From the NCBI GenBank assembly GCA_029953675.1, contig JAMWBK010000004.1, positions 3,127,942-3,191,941 on the forward strand: DNA of 64,000 nt, read 5' to 3'. Source of the DNA: Rhodosorus marinus. Taxonomy: Eukaryota > Rhodophyta > Stylonematophyceae > Stylonematales > Stylonemataceae. Below the pieces are notes generated by a model. It was not told the DNA's origin. It ran no database searches and saw only the letters and a list, made by a program, of their open reading frames with translations. Made by a program: the position numbers and the translations under genes. Each line of letters starts with the position of its first letter. Position 1 is the stretch's first letter. Of this stretch, positions 11,364 through 21,438 are shown one piece after another.

Positions 11364-12455
11364 ATGAAAAAGAAGGGGAAGGTTCGGACAGCACGAAGGT
11401 CTAGTACGACCCGACCGTCCAAGGGGCGGGAGAAGAAGCCTCGAAAGTCGAACAGGTACGAGAGAAGGATTCGTGAACCAGATGCTCCACCGTCAAAGTC
11501 TGAGATTGATGATGACGGAGTCCCACGGAAGGTAGCGCAGTACCCCTACTCTAGTCCAAAGCAGCCATATACTAAGTTAAGTACTGGCTGGCATATTAGG
11601 CACGAGGAATGTTCGCAACAGCGGTTGTTGCACGGAAGAGACACGTTCTTGACAACGGAATGGACGGTGATAGCCCAAGAAAAAGGGGCAACCATAGTGT
11701 TAAGCCTGCTGTCGCCAAGCGTGGCTCGGAGACTCCAACCGTCCCTGATGCGGCTACGAAGCGGAAATATGTTGCCGAAGTGCTTGACAAGCAGTTGCCA
11801 GGTGAAACCTTAAACGATTTTGAGCGGCGTCTCAAACGGGGCACAGAGAGGATCTTAATGGGTGCCGAGACCATCACCCGTGAGAGAAGCGAGAGCAGAA
11901 AGCTCAAGAATCAAAGACGAAAGGAAAAGTCAAAAGCTCGATTTCAAGCTCGAAGCAGACGGAACACGGAGGAGGACGATTGGAGCGGAAAGCAACCAGT
12001 GGTTGGGTTGAGCACTAGTGCTTCTGAACCGCCCCGGATTACTATTCTTCCAAGGCAGAGGTGACATGGTCCTCAGAAGCCTCGAGTGGTCGCTAGAGGA
12101 ACGCACAACATGCGATTTCTGTGAGGTGAGGTTCAGTGCGACGACCCAAGCAACCTTTTTTACTTGATGATGAGTTTTCGAGATTTCTGTCTGAACCAAG
12201 AGATTGGTCATGATTAGAAACTTTGTTACATACCCTTTACCTACACTGAGAGCTTTTTCGTGGAGATTTTCGAGTTCAGGCAACACCCAAAGAGCATTCC
12301 TCTTACTCGTGATGTTTTATTGTCTTTCTGTGTTCAGGCGAATCGAAGTCAAAGAGCGACCTGCTCCTCTAAATGATCCGATCCGAAGATCAGGCATTGG
12401 AGCCATCCGCTCCATAAAAGTTCAAGATGATAGCTTTTGTGGCGGGTTGGGATGA
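11364..12455 (+). CDS. Basic nuclear protein resembling CCDC137 (three exons)
   Basis: Exons 11364-11531, 11600-12060 and 12338-12455 join with GT-AG introns in matching phases (0, 2), giving 248 aa. The start ATG at 11364 has an in-frame stop (TAA) just upstream. The N-terminus is very basic (KKKGK, GREKKPRKSNRYERR). The middle has LPGETLNDFERRLKRGTERIL followed by a long Arg/Lys/Glu coiled coil. Near the C-terminus is a PPRITILP motif. The order GE..F..R...E followed by a PP.(L/I)T..P motif is what I recall for CCDC137-type nucleolar/chromosome-periphery proteins. That assignment is tentative; a generic nucleolar protein is the fallback. Confidence 0.55.
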
Positions 12456-12656
12456 TTGTCACAGCCTGAATGAGTGCTGCGTGATTTCAATCCAGCTTTG
12501 CTTTATTATTGGTTTTATAGTTCGGAGTTTCAACATTATGGCAATACATAACAATTAGTGGGATGTAATCCATTAATCTATTGCATTGTTCCAAGCAGTT
12601 GTCTCCTCCCGCGATTAAAGGGCCCGACTACCAAGTCTGGAACATGCCGACAAGAG

Positions 12657-12896
12657 CTACTGAACAACCTCTGGTATACGGGGATCTCCCTGTGTAACAT
12701 ACTTGGTCGAGAGTTCGGCATTCACAACCGCTGCTTGCTCAGCCAAATCCTTGACAATATTTAGGATACCTGCACACGCGTGACAATTGGACCTCAGTCT
12801 CTCTCCTGTGGCAATGAAAGTCAGGATTGAACTGACTAGATCGGCGAGCTCTTTGCGTACCCTCTGCAGACTTTCCGTTAACATCTTGCGCCTCAT
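12657..12896 (-). CDS. Hypothetical 79-residue helical protein
   Basis: The open frame from ATG 12896 to stop 12657 encodes MRRKMLTESLQRV followed by amphipathic helices (ILTFIATGERL, ILNIVKDLAEQAAVV). The helical character and position resemble small Mediator or coiled-coil subunits, but no diagnostic motif is present. It lies just downstream of the NDUFA2 stop on the same strand. It could instead be 3' UTR of that gene. Confidence 0.3.
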   Translation of the reverse strand: MRRKMLTESLQRVRKELADLVSSILTFIATGERLRSNCHACAGILNIVKDLAEQAAVVNAELSTKYVTQGDPRIPEVVQ

Positions 12897-12946
12897 AGAC
12901 TCCCCTCTCTGATTGAGGTACCAAGGTGGTTGCCCGATGAGAGAAT

Positions 12947-13350
12947 TCAAAACCACAGGTTAGGGATCATAAGCTCCGAAAGTAACCCCTGTGGGAATGC
13001 GTCTGAACTGATCGGGACGCGAGCAGCAGAAGGAAACAAAACTCTCTGTATCGGAGAACCGTACCGTATCTCGCAAGTAGCTTTGCATCAACACCGTCGC
13101 AGGGACGAACGTAAATCGGAAGACCAGGGTTAAGAGTCTTTAATTCTGAGTAGTACTTCTTCAGGAAATCTCTGCCACAAATGGAAAAGGGCCTTAAGTG
13201 CACTGCCAAGCGTACTCACACAGTGGCCCTTCGCTGGATAGCCACATATGTAGTTCGCACTCACCTTGTCCCCTCTGAGCTCCCAGACTTAGTACAATAC
13301 ACAACACGCAGCTCGTTCAGTGTCACCGATAACCGCGCTTTCCAGCTCAT
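12947..13350 (-). CDS. NDUFA2: NADH:ubiquinone oxidoreductase subunit NDUFA2 (B8), three exons
   Basis: Minus-strand exons 13350-13308, 13202-13065 and 13002-12947 give about 78 aa. The N-terminus MSWKARLSVTLNEL, then HLRPFSICGRDFLKKYYSELKTLNPGLPIYVRPCDGVDAKLLARY, matches the L51/S25/CI-B8 thioredoxin-like domain. Residues typical of the family are the FL.KYY.ELK..NP.LPI.VR.C.GV..KL.ARY series. It is a nuclear-encoded accessory subunit of mitochondrial complex I (matrix arm). Exons 1 and 2 are firm; the last exon is the least certain, because acceptors at 13008 and 13003 are both possible. The chosen one continues ARYD and ends slightly short of the usual 95-100 residues. Confidence 0.8.
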
Positions 13351-14251
13351 GATTCTCGATAATACTATCAGTTCCACAAACGCAGCCCAGTCTGAAGCTG
13401 CGCACTTTTACCTTCCCCCTTCCTTCCTCGGCACACCAACTTGAGATCTAGACCTGCTCCCCCGCCCCCCCCCCCGACCGCAAAAGAAACAAACCCACCT
13501 CAGCGCTCTGACGGCACTTCGTTCCCTATATGGCAACGCACTGCGTTTTTAACCCCGGCTTGAGGAGTTCTGCTCAATCAGATCAGCGATGGTCCCACGT
13601 ACAACGAACAAGGAAAAGCAGTCCCGCTTGGTTGGATTATGGAAGGGTTTGAATAGTTCTTCAAGCTTGCTGAAGAGGCTGATTCATCACGCGTTTCTAG
13701 AAAAGCTTATCGGGCATGAGCCAGGCGCGGACACGAAGAATTGAAGAAGTACTCTGCAATGGACTGTTCAAGCTCGAGCTGATGGCATTGGATCATTCCA
13801 TACATTGCGCTCACGTGCTTCTTTTAGGATTTACTTCGCGACGTATTCGCCGTCAACAGTTTGGTTAATTCTGATTGAAGGTCCTTGACTGAGTCGAAGG
13901 AGATGCGACTTGGTTTCCAATCATTTTTCGTCACACAGGACGCACGAATTCGAGATACAGCGGTTGTTTCAGTAGAAGAACCAATTTGTTGGCGCCACGC
14001 AGCGGCTGGTTTCGATCAGTGCTGCCCGCGGGCTTCTCTATATCCGATTGAACCATCCTCGCGAAAGCCTTAGAAAGGCCATTGCAAGTCCACAGCAACT
14101 ATGCTAAAGATTGCTGATGGTTTCGTACAACCACAGCGTCGCCCATCGCATCATTGGGAATTACTGACGTTCCGTTTAAGTTACCCAGGCTTTCGCATGT
14201 GGTTGAAGCTACGTGCTCACTAGCAGCAAACTCCGTTCGGAGGCCTGCCCT
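13351..14251. other. Intergenic, no supported gene
   Basis: Contains a C-rich run near 13457-13474 and short frames only. I see no domain or exon chain. Confidence 0.4.
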
Positions 14252-14758
14252 TTACCAGACTTTGTTCTCCACAACAATCTCGACCAGCTCTTTTACGAGC
14301 TCCTGCGGAACTGAAGTCGCTTGCAGAGAAACACAAAGAATTATAGGTAAACTTGTTGTAGATGCCATAGCAACAGACTCGATGATTCTTCGAGCGCAAA
14401 GATCCAGTGAAAGATCATCACTCGGAGCGCCCAGGAGAGTCTGCACAGTAAACGAAGGGTTTCCTTCCATAGTGATTTCTCGCCCCGCTTGTATCTGTTT
14501 GAAGAAGAATACGAGCGGATCAGTCTCCGGCAAGAAAAAAGGCATCTTCAGTCTTGTCGGAATGCTGTTTGAGATGAAGATGTGCATCAGGCTCACGATT
14601 GTCCCGATCTTCCCAGTTTGAGTTATGAGAATGAGAATACGATCGGAAAACTTTTCGGCAAAGAATTTAGTTTTGACTCCAGCAACATCCGCCTCAAGCT
14701 GCTCTACAGAGTGCACCGGGTGACTCTCATCTGCCCCCGCAAACTTCATCGCTCGCAT
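14252..14758 (-). CDS. PSMG3: Proteasome assembly chaperone 3 (PAC3/PSMG3), two exons
   Basis: Minus-strand exons 14758-14597 and 14494-14252 encode about 134 aa. Family features: a beta strand with DRILILITQTGKIGTI, a LLGAPSDD loop, then IIESVA...LPIILCVSLQ and the characteristic C-terminal helix ending VENKVW. The animal protein likewise ends in VW. PAC3 pairs with PAC4 to guide assembly of the 20S alpha ring in the cytosol. The 102-bp segment 14596-14495 has a good donor (GTGAGC) and acceptor (AACAG). It is a multiple of three with no stop, so it reads through as 34 extra residues if retained. The spliced form aligns better with the family. Confidence 0.85.
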   Translation of the reverse strand: MRAMKFAGADESHPVHSVEQLEADVAGVKTKFFAEKFSDRILILITQTGKIGTIVSLMHIFISNSIPTRLKMPFFLPETDPLVFFFKQIQAGREITMEGNPSFTVQTLLGAPSDDLSLDLCARRIIESVAMASTTSLPIILCVSLQATSVPQELVKELVEIVVENKVW

Positions 14759-15702
14759 TCCACTCGAGCCTATTCAGTTTAAATTGTGGACTGGAAATAC
14801 GTTTCTTAGGTGTTCCCGTAGACTCGCGCTCTACCTCCCGAGGCAAGCTTGCTCCAGCCACTGCAGCTCTTCCACTTTCCTTTTTCCTTGTACGAAATTC
14901 CGAATACATAAAGAAAGGCAATTGGCTTCCCACGTAGCTCGTGATTGACCTCAGTATTGCTGTTCTCAATTACTTGCCTTTGGCGTATACCCTTGGGAAA
15001 GAAATTATGGGACGGAAGACGATGAGAGCATTAGCTCAAGATTGAGACTTTGCTTGCTAATAGGTAAACCCCCAACTGAGAAATTCCCAAGCAGCCGAAG
15101 AAAATTGGTAGGAACGAAGGGTTCTTTTTAGTGAAGGCCGTCCTATCTACCAGCGTATGAAGCTTTCCAGTTTCGCACGGGACAGTAGTGAGGAGTGCAA
15201 CTCGTTGTATAGTACAATACTTCCAGTCATTTTTTATCCACACGCTATTACTTCTTTTTGAACCACTCGGCGAGCAGCAAATCAGAACAACGACAATCCT
15301 GAAAGAAGAGACTTCGCAGTCAAGCTCGACTGGTTGTCACTTTTGAGGATTGGGAGTACTTGCTGCTGATAGCCACAACGAAATGAGTCGTACAAGGGGG
15401 ACAGAAAGGCACGCCAAAAGCTGATATCCCGGACACAACCAAACCAACTTAGTAGGAGTGCAAAACTGCCAGATTCTCGCCCCTTATCTCAGATACAATC
15501 TCATCCGTTTCGTGCTGGTGGTCTTTGCTTACAATTTGTCGCAGCTAACTCGGTGAAGTGTCCAAACCTTGTTAGACCATCGTACATGCCGAGGTCTTGA
15601 AACCGAGATAAAATATATGTCCCTCGCTTAAATTGATCACGCAAGCGTTTCGCCGTGCTTCACTCGCCACAGCTGAACCTGCACACGTTGGCAATCAGCA
15701 GC
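14759..15702. other. Intergenic, no supported gene
   Basis: Short minus-strand frames (14727-14969, 15031-15243) have no domain. This presumably holds the 3' region of the zinc-finger gene and the promoter of PAC3. Confidence 0.35.
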
Positions 15703-17034
15703 TCATGATCCCCTCGCTAGGTGACCCTCCTCGTGCTTCTTTAAGTCCCATCTTTGGAAGAATCTGCGACCGCATTCAATACATTGATATTTCCTCTCAC
15801 CCCTATGTACGGACAGGATGTGCCTGTTAACCTTCGACTGATTCTTGAATCCCTTTCCGCATTCTGGACACTCGGCAAGAGCAATCTTGTAGTGCACGGA
15901 GTAAATATGGTCCCGAAGATGTGTGCGGTGAATGAAATGTCTATTGCACATTTCACACTCAAAATTTCTTTCTTGTAGGTGTACAGTTCTAACATGCCTT
16001 CTGGTGTCGTGTTTCCGCGTAAACTGTGCCCCGCAGATAGGACATGTTAGATCATCCTCCGCCGCATCTGCACCAGTTCTCTTGCTGATAATCCTATCCA
16101 CCGACCCATCGATCGACCCATCGGTCAGCAGCATCGGACTCCGCGGACCCGTCGCACACATCACTACAGACTGAGCATATTTGATACGCGCTGCCTCCGC
16201 AACGTACCCGTTTGGGGCATAATTATAAAATTTCGGAAAGGAGACGGCATGGTGCACCATTTCCATACTACCCTCGCCTTCTGGAGTGGACATCACGCCG
16301 GTCACCTGGAACTTTCCCTGGAACACTCTACTGAAAACCTCGCAAAGCGCTCCGTTAAGGAAATGTAGATCCTGACTGTTCGAGAAGGAGACTCCCTGTA
16401 TGATAGACTCACGGGTTATGTCGGTGAGGGATTTCGTCCTAATGTTATCCTCGCACTCGCATGTGAAGCCTTCCCTTGCACAATAGCTGCAGAGTTTTCG
16501 TTCTCTCGTTGTGAACCCAAAATAAACATTTGAGGGGTTGCTTTTCTCGTAAACATAGTTAGAACAGGTCATATCACCACTGGGTAGAAACTTGAACGTC
16601 ATTAGTTCGACAAGACCACTAGAAGAACGATGACAAACGTTAGCAGTTATCGTAGAACCCCGGCTGTCCACTATGTACCTGCTCGTTGTACTGTGTTCGA
16701 GAGGAAACATTGCGCTAAGAATACTCCGCCCACCGAACAGCGTCCCGTACACAGCCCCGTTTCTCGCTGCCTGAGGAACAAACATAGGAGCCCAAGCCGT
16801 AATTGGAACGAGTAAATCGTCACCAGTCAATTTCATGTGATTTATTTGCAGCAGAGCTCCGCCCTCGAAGTCGAAGTTGGGGTCCGGCGCATCCCCATAA
16901 AGCCACGCTGACATCCCGTCGACTTGGAGACTCATATCCGCAAGAAGGCCTTCCATAGTCAATGAATTTCCAATCTCATGTTCGTCCATATTCTGAAGTG
17001 TTAGCCCGAAAACGTCCGAAAGCGTTCCAAGCAA
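15703..17034 (-). CDS. C2H2 zinc-finger protein, paralogue 1 (four fingers plus N-terminal domain)
   Basis: Single exon, 443 aa from the ATG at 17034 (later in-frame ATGs at 16989 and 16956). The C-terminal part has four contiguous C2H2 fingers: CPICGAQF...H..H, CEMCNRHF...H..H, CPECGKGF...H..H and CIECGRRF...H...H. About 300 N-terminal residues are shared with the paralogues at 20176 and 22737: acidic start, AWLYGDAPDPNFDFEGG, FVPQAARNGAVYGTLFGGRSILS, and a Cys cluster RKLCSYCAREGFTCECE (C-x2-C-x5-C-x-C). I do not recognise that domain. It is expected to be a sequence-specific DNA-binding nuclear protein; targets are unknown. Confidence 0.85.
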   Translation of the reverse strand: MLGTLSDVFGLTLQNMDEHEIGNSLTMEGLLADMSLQVDGMSAWLYGDAPDPNFDFEGGALLQINHMKLTGDDLLVPITAWAPMFVPQAARNGAVYGTLFGGRSILSAMFPLEHSTTSRYIVDSRGSTITANVCHRSSSGLVELMTFKFLPSGDMTCSNYVYEKSNPSNVYFGFTTRERKLCSYCAREGFTCECEDNIRTKSLTDITRESIIQGVSFSNSQDLHFLNGALCEVFSRVFQGKFQVTGVMSTPEGEGSMEMVHHAVSFPKFYNYAPNGYVAEAARIKYAQSVVMCATGPRSPMLLTDGSIDGSVDRIISKRTGADAAEDDLTCPICGAQFTRKHDTRRHVRTVHLQERNFECEMCNRHFIHRTHLRDHIYSVHYKIALAECPECGKGFKNQSKVNRHILSVHRGERKYQCIECGRRFFQRWDLKKHEEGHLARGS

Positions 17035-17537
17035 AGCGTTTCCAGCCCATATTCAAACTAGCTTCCCTCCCTGCTATGGTTGTCTCACAGAGTCCAAATA
17101 CAAATGAGTCTACTGTCGCTCTACATGCCACACCCAAACTAGCCCTCGCAGGCGCCTGGGCTTCTCCCGACCCAACAATCCGGTTTCCTGCGGACTAGCC
17201 CGACCCCCACATATACCGCACCTCCATGAGTGAGGCATAGAGTGAGGCAAAGCGGAATTCTGCATTTTCTCCAGCCGGCATTCCGCTGATACCTCGGAAC
17301 ATTATAACATTAAAAAACACCAACACGTTTGGCCCCGAACTAACCTTGCTGAACAGGCTACGAATTCGTGGTGCTTCGTTGTTTGCTCCAACGAGCGACT
17401 CCGTTAAGAGGCAGGGGATGTGGACCGCGAGGGGCGTATGGGCCGCGTCAGACAATGAGGGCGGGGGTATTGTTCTGAAGCGGTTCGCATGATCCGATAG
17501 ACTTTTTTCAGCAGTGAAAGCCACGGGAATATAGTTA

Positions 17538-17875
17538 GGCCCGTGACCAACATGCCCGGAGCTTTTGAATGAATGCTCCTCGATTTCGAAATGAAATTAG
17601 GGCGCTGTGGAAGAGCGACTCACCACAAACCTCAAAGATAAATAAGGGATATCAGACGGTTCCTGCATGAGTTTACGGACGAGGGACTGGCCATGGAATA
17701 CTTCAGGCCCGTGACTACCATGGTGGAAGCTGTCAAATGAATGCTCCTCGATTTCGGAATGAATTTGCGACGCTGTCGAAGAGGCGACTCACCGCAAACC
17801 CCAAAGATGAGTAAGGGGTATGTTACGGTTCCTCCATGAGGTAGCGGACGAGGGACTGGCCATGGAATACTTCAG
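17538..17875. repeat. Imperfect 168-bp tandem duplication
   Basis: Copy 1 (about 17538-17705) and copy 2 (17706-17875) share the opening GGCCCGTGAC, the block around GAATGCTCCTCGATTTCG, a run around GACTCACC.CAAACC.CAAAGAT, and GGACGAGGGACTGGCCATGG near the end. Divergence is moderate. The duplication lies between two genes on the minus strand and has no preserved reading frame. Confidence 0.7.
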
Positions 17876-18730
17876 GGTTTTTTTTTGTGTTTTGACCGTT
17901 GATATCGGAATAGCTATACACCAAGAGACTGAATCTTCAAACAATAGCCACATTTCAACCTCTAGGTACCAGTTTCCAGCAGATTCCGTAACAATCTTGG
18001 ACGAACTTCTACTCAGCGAATCGCATACGGTCAACCATACCAGATATTATCCAATTCAACAAACCTTTGCGCGCAGCCAAAGACCAGAAACCTCCATCAG
18101 GGGGCAGCTGACTCGAACTGGACTCATGAGCACCACTATCGGGCTGCTTCAGCCCCTCTTCACACTTGTCCTCGTCACTGAACACATCCACTATTGAGAA
18201 AAAAGCAAACCCAGCGCTATGAGGACATGTTCAATAGGAGGGTTCGAAGGCCCATGGATTATGCACCCCACTGCTGTCCCCGCCCAAGTTGGCTCTCACA
18301 TGGGTGTCGTTGTTGTCATCCTAATTCACACCCTAAAACGCTCTACTCTCTGGTTAATGCCTGCTCGAGCAACGCAAAATAAAAGGTTCTCCTTTGTTCG
18401 TTGCGCGATGGCACTGAACGCCTTCCACTGTGTGTTACTGAACAAGCAACTTCCCGAAGGTTCTGCCTAAGGGATGCTTCAGCGAACCCGGCGAAGCTGT
18501 AACAGTCGAATGATCCCAGTACAAGCGAGTCGCAGAAGATGATCTGCACCTGTGAGTTTTCAAAAGTCCGACCAGCTTCCTTGAGTCCAATATGCCGCGA
18601 CCTCGGAACAAGGACAGAGCTCCGATCATGTCAAGGCGTTTTCTCTCACGCAAAAGAAAACCTAAGTCTTTAAACCGATAACAGTACGTGAATTCCTCGA
18701 GCGTCGAAACATGACCGAAAATACATACAC
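17876..18730. other. Intergenic with unassembled minus-strand open frames
   Basis: Minus-strand frames at 18009-18191, 18343-18549 and 18435-18653 have plausible composition (for example DMIGALSLFRGRGILDSRKL). A possible donor/acceptor-like CACAG|GTGCAG lies near 18549. I cannot assemble or name a gene; a small intron-containing gene may exist here. Confidence 0.25.
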
Positions 18731-18844
18731 CTAAGAGTCAAGCCTTTGTCTCTTGCGTCTATGCTGTCGCTTATCCTCATCGGATGAAGAACTCCATCCG
18801 TGCCTGCGAGCTCCTTCTTCTTCATGCTTCTGCCGTTCGCGCTC

Positions 18845-18875
<31 letters not shown>

Positions 18876-19294
18876 CTCTTCTTCTTTTCGGATTCCTTAT
18901 GCTTTCTCCTGCCTTGGTCCTCATCCGGTACCTCGTGTGCGTCATTCTCAGCACTTGCCTCAATATCGTTTCCTGCCAGCTCACTCCGCATCGCTTCCTT
19001 CACCGCGTCTGTTGCAGTGGCACCCGACAGAGCCCGATTCATCATATCCGCTTCCCTTTTTTTCACTGCCAGCAGCTCTTCTTTCCGCTTGAGCGCTATT
19101 TCCTCTTTGGAAGTGCCCTTGTTTTTCGCATACCATTGCAGGTCCTTTCCCTCTTGCCACCTGCCGACCGGAGCATTGAGCGAATGGCCAAGATAATTCT
19201 CCCTGTGCTTATCATTTTTCACTTCCTCCCAATCGAATTGGTCCCTCCCGCCCCTTGTTCCCCCTCTCCTACCAGCACTGCTCACTAAATCCAT
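18731..19294 (-). CDS. MMTAG2/C1orf35 homologue (kinase phosphorylation domain protein)
   Basis: Single exon, 187 aa. The N-terminus RGGTRGGRDQFDWEEVKNDK, then RENYLGHSLNAPVGRWQ, then KDLQWYAK is the signature of the MMTAG2 family (Pfam Kinase_phosph). There follows a Lys/Glu helical region. The C-terminal 70 residues are extremely Lys/Arg-rich (KKKRKKKKKRKKRKERERQ) and end SSSSDEDKRQHRRKRQRLDS. It is about two thirds of the human length, missing the central spacer. Nuclear or nucleolar location is expected from the basic tail; the molecular role of the family is poorly defined. Confidence 0.88.
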
Positions 19295-20175
19295 CGCAGC
19301 CTCAGGCCAGCAACTTCGATCACCTCTCCGTCAAGTCCTTCGGAGAATCACCAGACGAATCAGAAGGTCACCCACATTTACGCTTTGCTTGCCGAAGCGA
19401 ACGCGAACACCAATCTCCGCAAAAAAACCCACGAAATCTGTTCTCTTGCAACAAGCAGTATGCGTGTTGGTCGCTTCCTTCAACGTTGCCTAGGAGGCCT
19501 TTGTGCATAGACCTTCTAGCTAAAATCCACACACCCCTGCTGTCCGGACTAAAGGAAGCTGAACGAGTCACAAAAGGCTGAAGCGCAGCTGGCGGTGCTC
19601 ATTTACCAGAGAGAATGGGCGTGGGATGCGAATCTCGTGTAGAGGTGTTTCCACGAACAGAGTTTGGTGTTCGGGCGTTCGAGTTACGACCAGCCATCCG
19701 TCTGGCAACTGATGTCTCGGTTCGCACCACCCTCTGAAGTCTATCGACGTCTTTTCACATAGAAGGGGCAGTCTGCAAGTGGTGCTGAAAGCCGAAAGCT
19801 GACGAGTGCGCTAAACCGGGTCTTTGTCACTTTCGTTAGCAAGTGTACCTTCTGATTCTTGATTGTCCTCGCACGCACTCTGACATCAAGATGCGTATTC
19901 TCCTTCTCGCTCGGACTCACCATCTGGAGAGCGTTGCGCTCGCAGAGCTGTGAAGATGGTATTATCCGTGGGTGGCAACCTCGTCTGGGTGTAGAATCCG
20001 TTCATCAACGTTTGCTCATAGCATCTAATTTCCCTTCGCTGAAGAATTCGAAAGCTGCCAATAACCAAGAAAACTGGTTTTTACATATTACTTTTCATAA
20101 AAACCACCAAAGATAAATAAGCGCTACAGCAGCATAGGGAAAAATGTAAGCCTTGACATGCACAGGAGTAAATGA
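19295..20175. other. Intergenic, no supported gene
   Basis: Only short frames without domains are present. It lies upstream of the MMTAG2 homologue and downstream of zinc-finger paralogue 2. Confidence 0.4.
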
Positions 20176-21438
20176 CTACCTCTGAGACTGATGCGTCTCA
20201 CAGTGTTTCTTCAGATCCCATTTCTGGAAAAAGCTTCGGCCGCAAACTTCACAAGAATGCCGTTTCTGCTTCCTATGCACAGCGAGGACGTGCCTGTTCA
20301 CTTTCGACCTGCTTACGAAACTTTTCCCGCACTCTGGACACAGCGCTTTGTTTAGCTTGTAGTGTACTGATGCAACGTGATCGCGCAAATGTGTCTTGTG
20401 CACAAATCGTCTTGAGCACAAGGAACACTCGTATTCCCGTTCCCCGACACGAAGCAACCTATAATGTATATCATCATCTTCTTTGCTCTGAAGCTTTGCC
20501 CCACACTCAGTGCGCGTAATGCTACCATCACCGTGGGCGAGGCGTGAATCGTTTGACTCCTTTCGTTTGGGGGAATCTGCATCCTCACTGCACCCGCTGC
20601 TGTCAGTCAAAAACAAAGCGGAATTGGGCGTGTGAGAAGAAATGTACATTTGGGCATGTCCTATTCTTGCGGTGTCCACGACTCTCCCAGAAGGCATAAA
20701 GCTATAGCTTTTCGGAAAATGACAGTGAGAGTGTATCAACTCGGTCGAGCCGAAATCCTTGCGCATAGCGAGGGTACCCCACAGTGAGTACTTCGTGCTG
20801 AAAAGTAAGGAGAATGCTTCAGCAATGCCTTCGCACATAGTAACATGATCGTTCGACTTCGAGAATGAGAGTCCTGTCCGCTGGTAACCGTGTTCCACGT
20901 CCGCAAGGGCTCGTATTCGCATCCCCTCGGAGCACTCGCACACAAAACCCCGCGAAGAGCAAAACGGACATAGTCTTTTTTCTCTCAATTGAAACTTGAA
21001 AAAGATTTCATCTGGATTGCTCTGCAGATAAACAGCATTTGAGCATTTTGTGTCGCCAATTCCATCCAGTTGGACGCGCAACAGTTCTATGGACCCCGCT
21101 TCAGATCTGTGGCAAAAGTAGAGCGTCATAAATTCACCGCGGCAGTCAATACAATATCGGCTCGAGTTGCCGACTTCCATAGGGAAGACAGCGCTGAGCA
21201 AACTGCGACCGCCGAATACCGTCCCGAAAAGTACCCCGTCCTGAGCGTACTGGGGCACAAACAACGGAGTCCAGACATTCGCTGGAAGCTCCAAGTCGTC
21301 TGACCTAAGCTTCATTCGATTTGATTGTAGCAGTGAACCCCGCTCAAACCTAAAGGGAAGGTCTGGCACGTCACAATATAGCCATTGCATCATCATTTCG
21401 TCGGGAATCCATTGGTCAGGCCTGGTTTCCGGTTCCAT
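20176..21438 (-). CDS. C2H2 zinc-finger protein, paralogue 2 (first finger degenerate)
   Basis: Single exon, 420 aa, start MEPETRPDQWIPDEMMMQWLY. It shares the whole N-terminal domain with paralogues 1 and 3, including FVPQYAQDGVLFGTVFGGRSLLSAVFP and the Cys cluster KRLCPFCSSRGFVCECSE. It is closer to paralogue 3 than to 1. Three intact C2H2 fingers remain (CSLCSRRF, CPECGKSF, CEVCGRSF). The position of finger 1 has lost its first Cys and its final His spacing (RTECGAKLQSKEDDDIHY), so it should not bind zinc. The linker before the fingers has an acidic/Ser-rich KRKESNDS segment. A DNA-binding regulator is inferred. Confidence 0.85.
   Translation of the reverse strand: MEPETRPDQWIPDEMMMQWLYCDVPDLPFRFERGSLLQSNRMKLRSDDLELPANVWTPLFVPQYAQDGVLFGTVFGGRSLLSAVFPMEVGNSSRYCIDCRGEFMTLYFCHRSEAGSIELLRVQLDGIGDTKCSNAVYLQSNPDEIFFKFQLREKRLCPFCSSRGFVCECSEGMRIRALADVEHGYQRTGLSFSKSNDHVTMCEGIAEAFSLLFSTKYSLWGTLAMRKDFGSTELIHSHCHFPKSYSFMPSGRVVDTARIGHAQMYISSHTPNSALFLTDSSGCSEDADSPKRKESNDSRLAHGDGSITRTECGAKLQSKEDDDIHYRLLRVGEREYECSLCSRRFVHKTHLRDHVASVHYKLNKALCPECGKSFVSRSKVNRHVLAVHRKQKRHSCEVCGRSFFQKWDLKKHCETHQSQR

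Noticed and set aside
12204-12455. 83-codon open frame starting at 12204 as an independent gene
   Set aside because: Its 3' part (12338-12455) joins in phase as the last exon of the CCDC137-like gene, and the 5' part looks like intron.
17195-17524. 109-codon minus-strand frame upstream of zinc-finger paralogue 1
   Set aside because: No domain, no counterpart upstream of the other paralogues, and it probably lies in the promoter region of that gene.
18753-19288. Plus-strand Ser/Leu-rich open frames
   Set aside because: These are shadows of the Lys/Arg/Glu-rich tail of the MMTAG2 homologue (CTT/TTC runs read as Ser/Leu/Phe).
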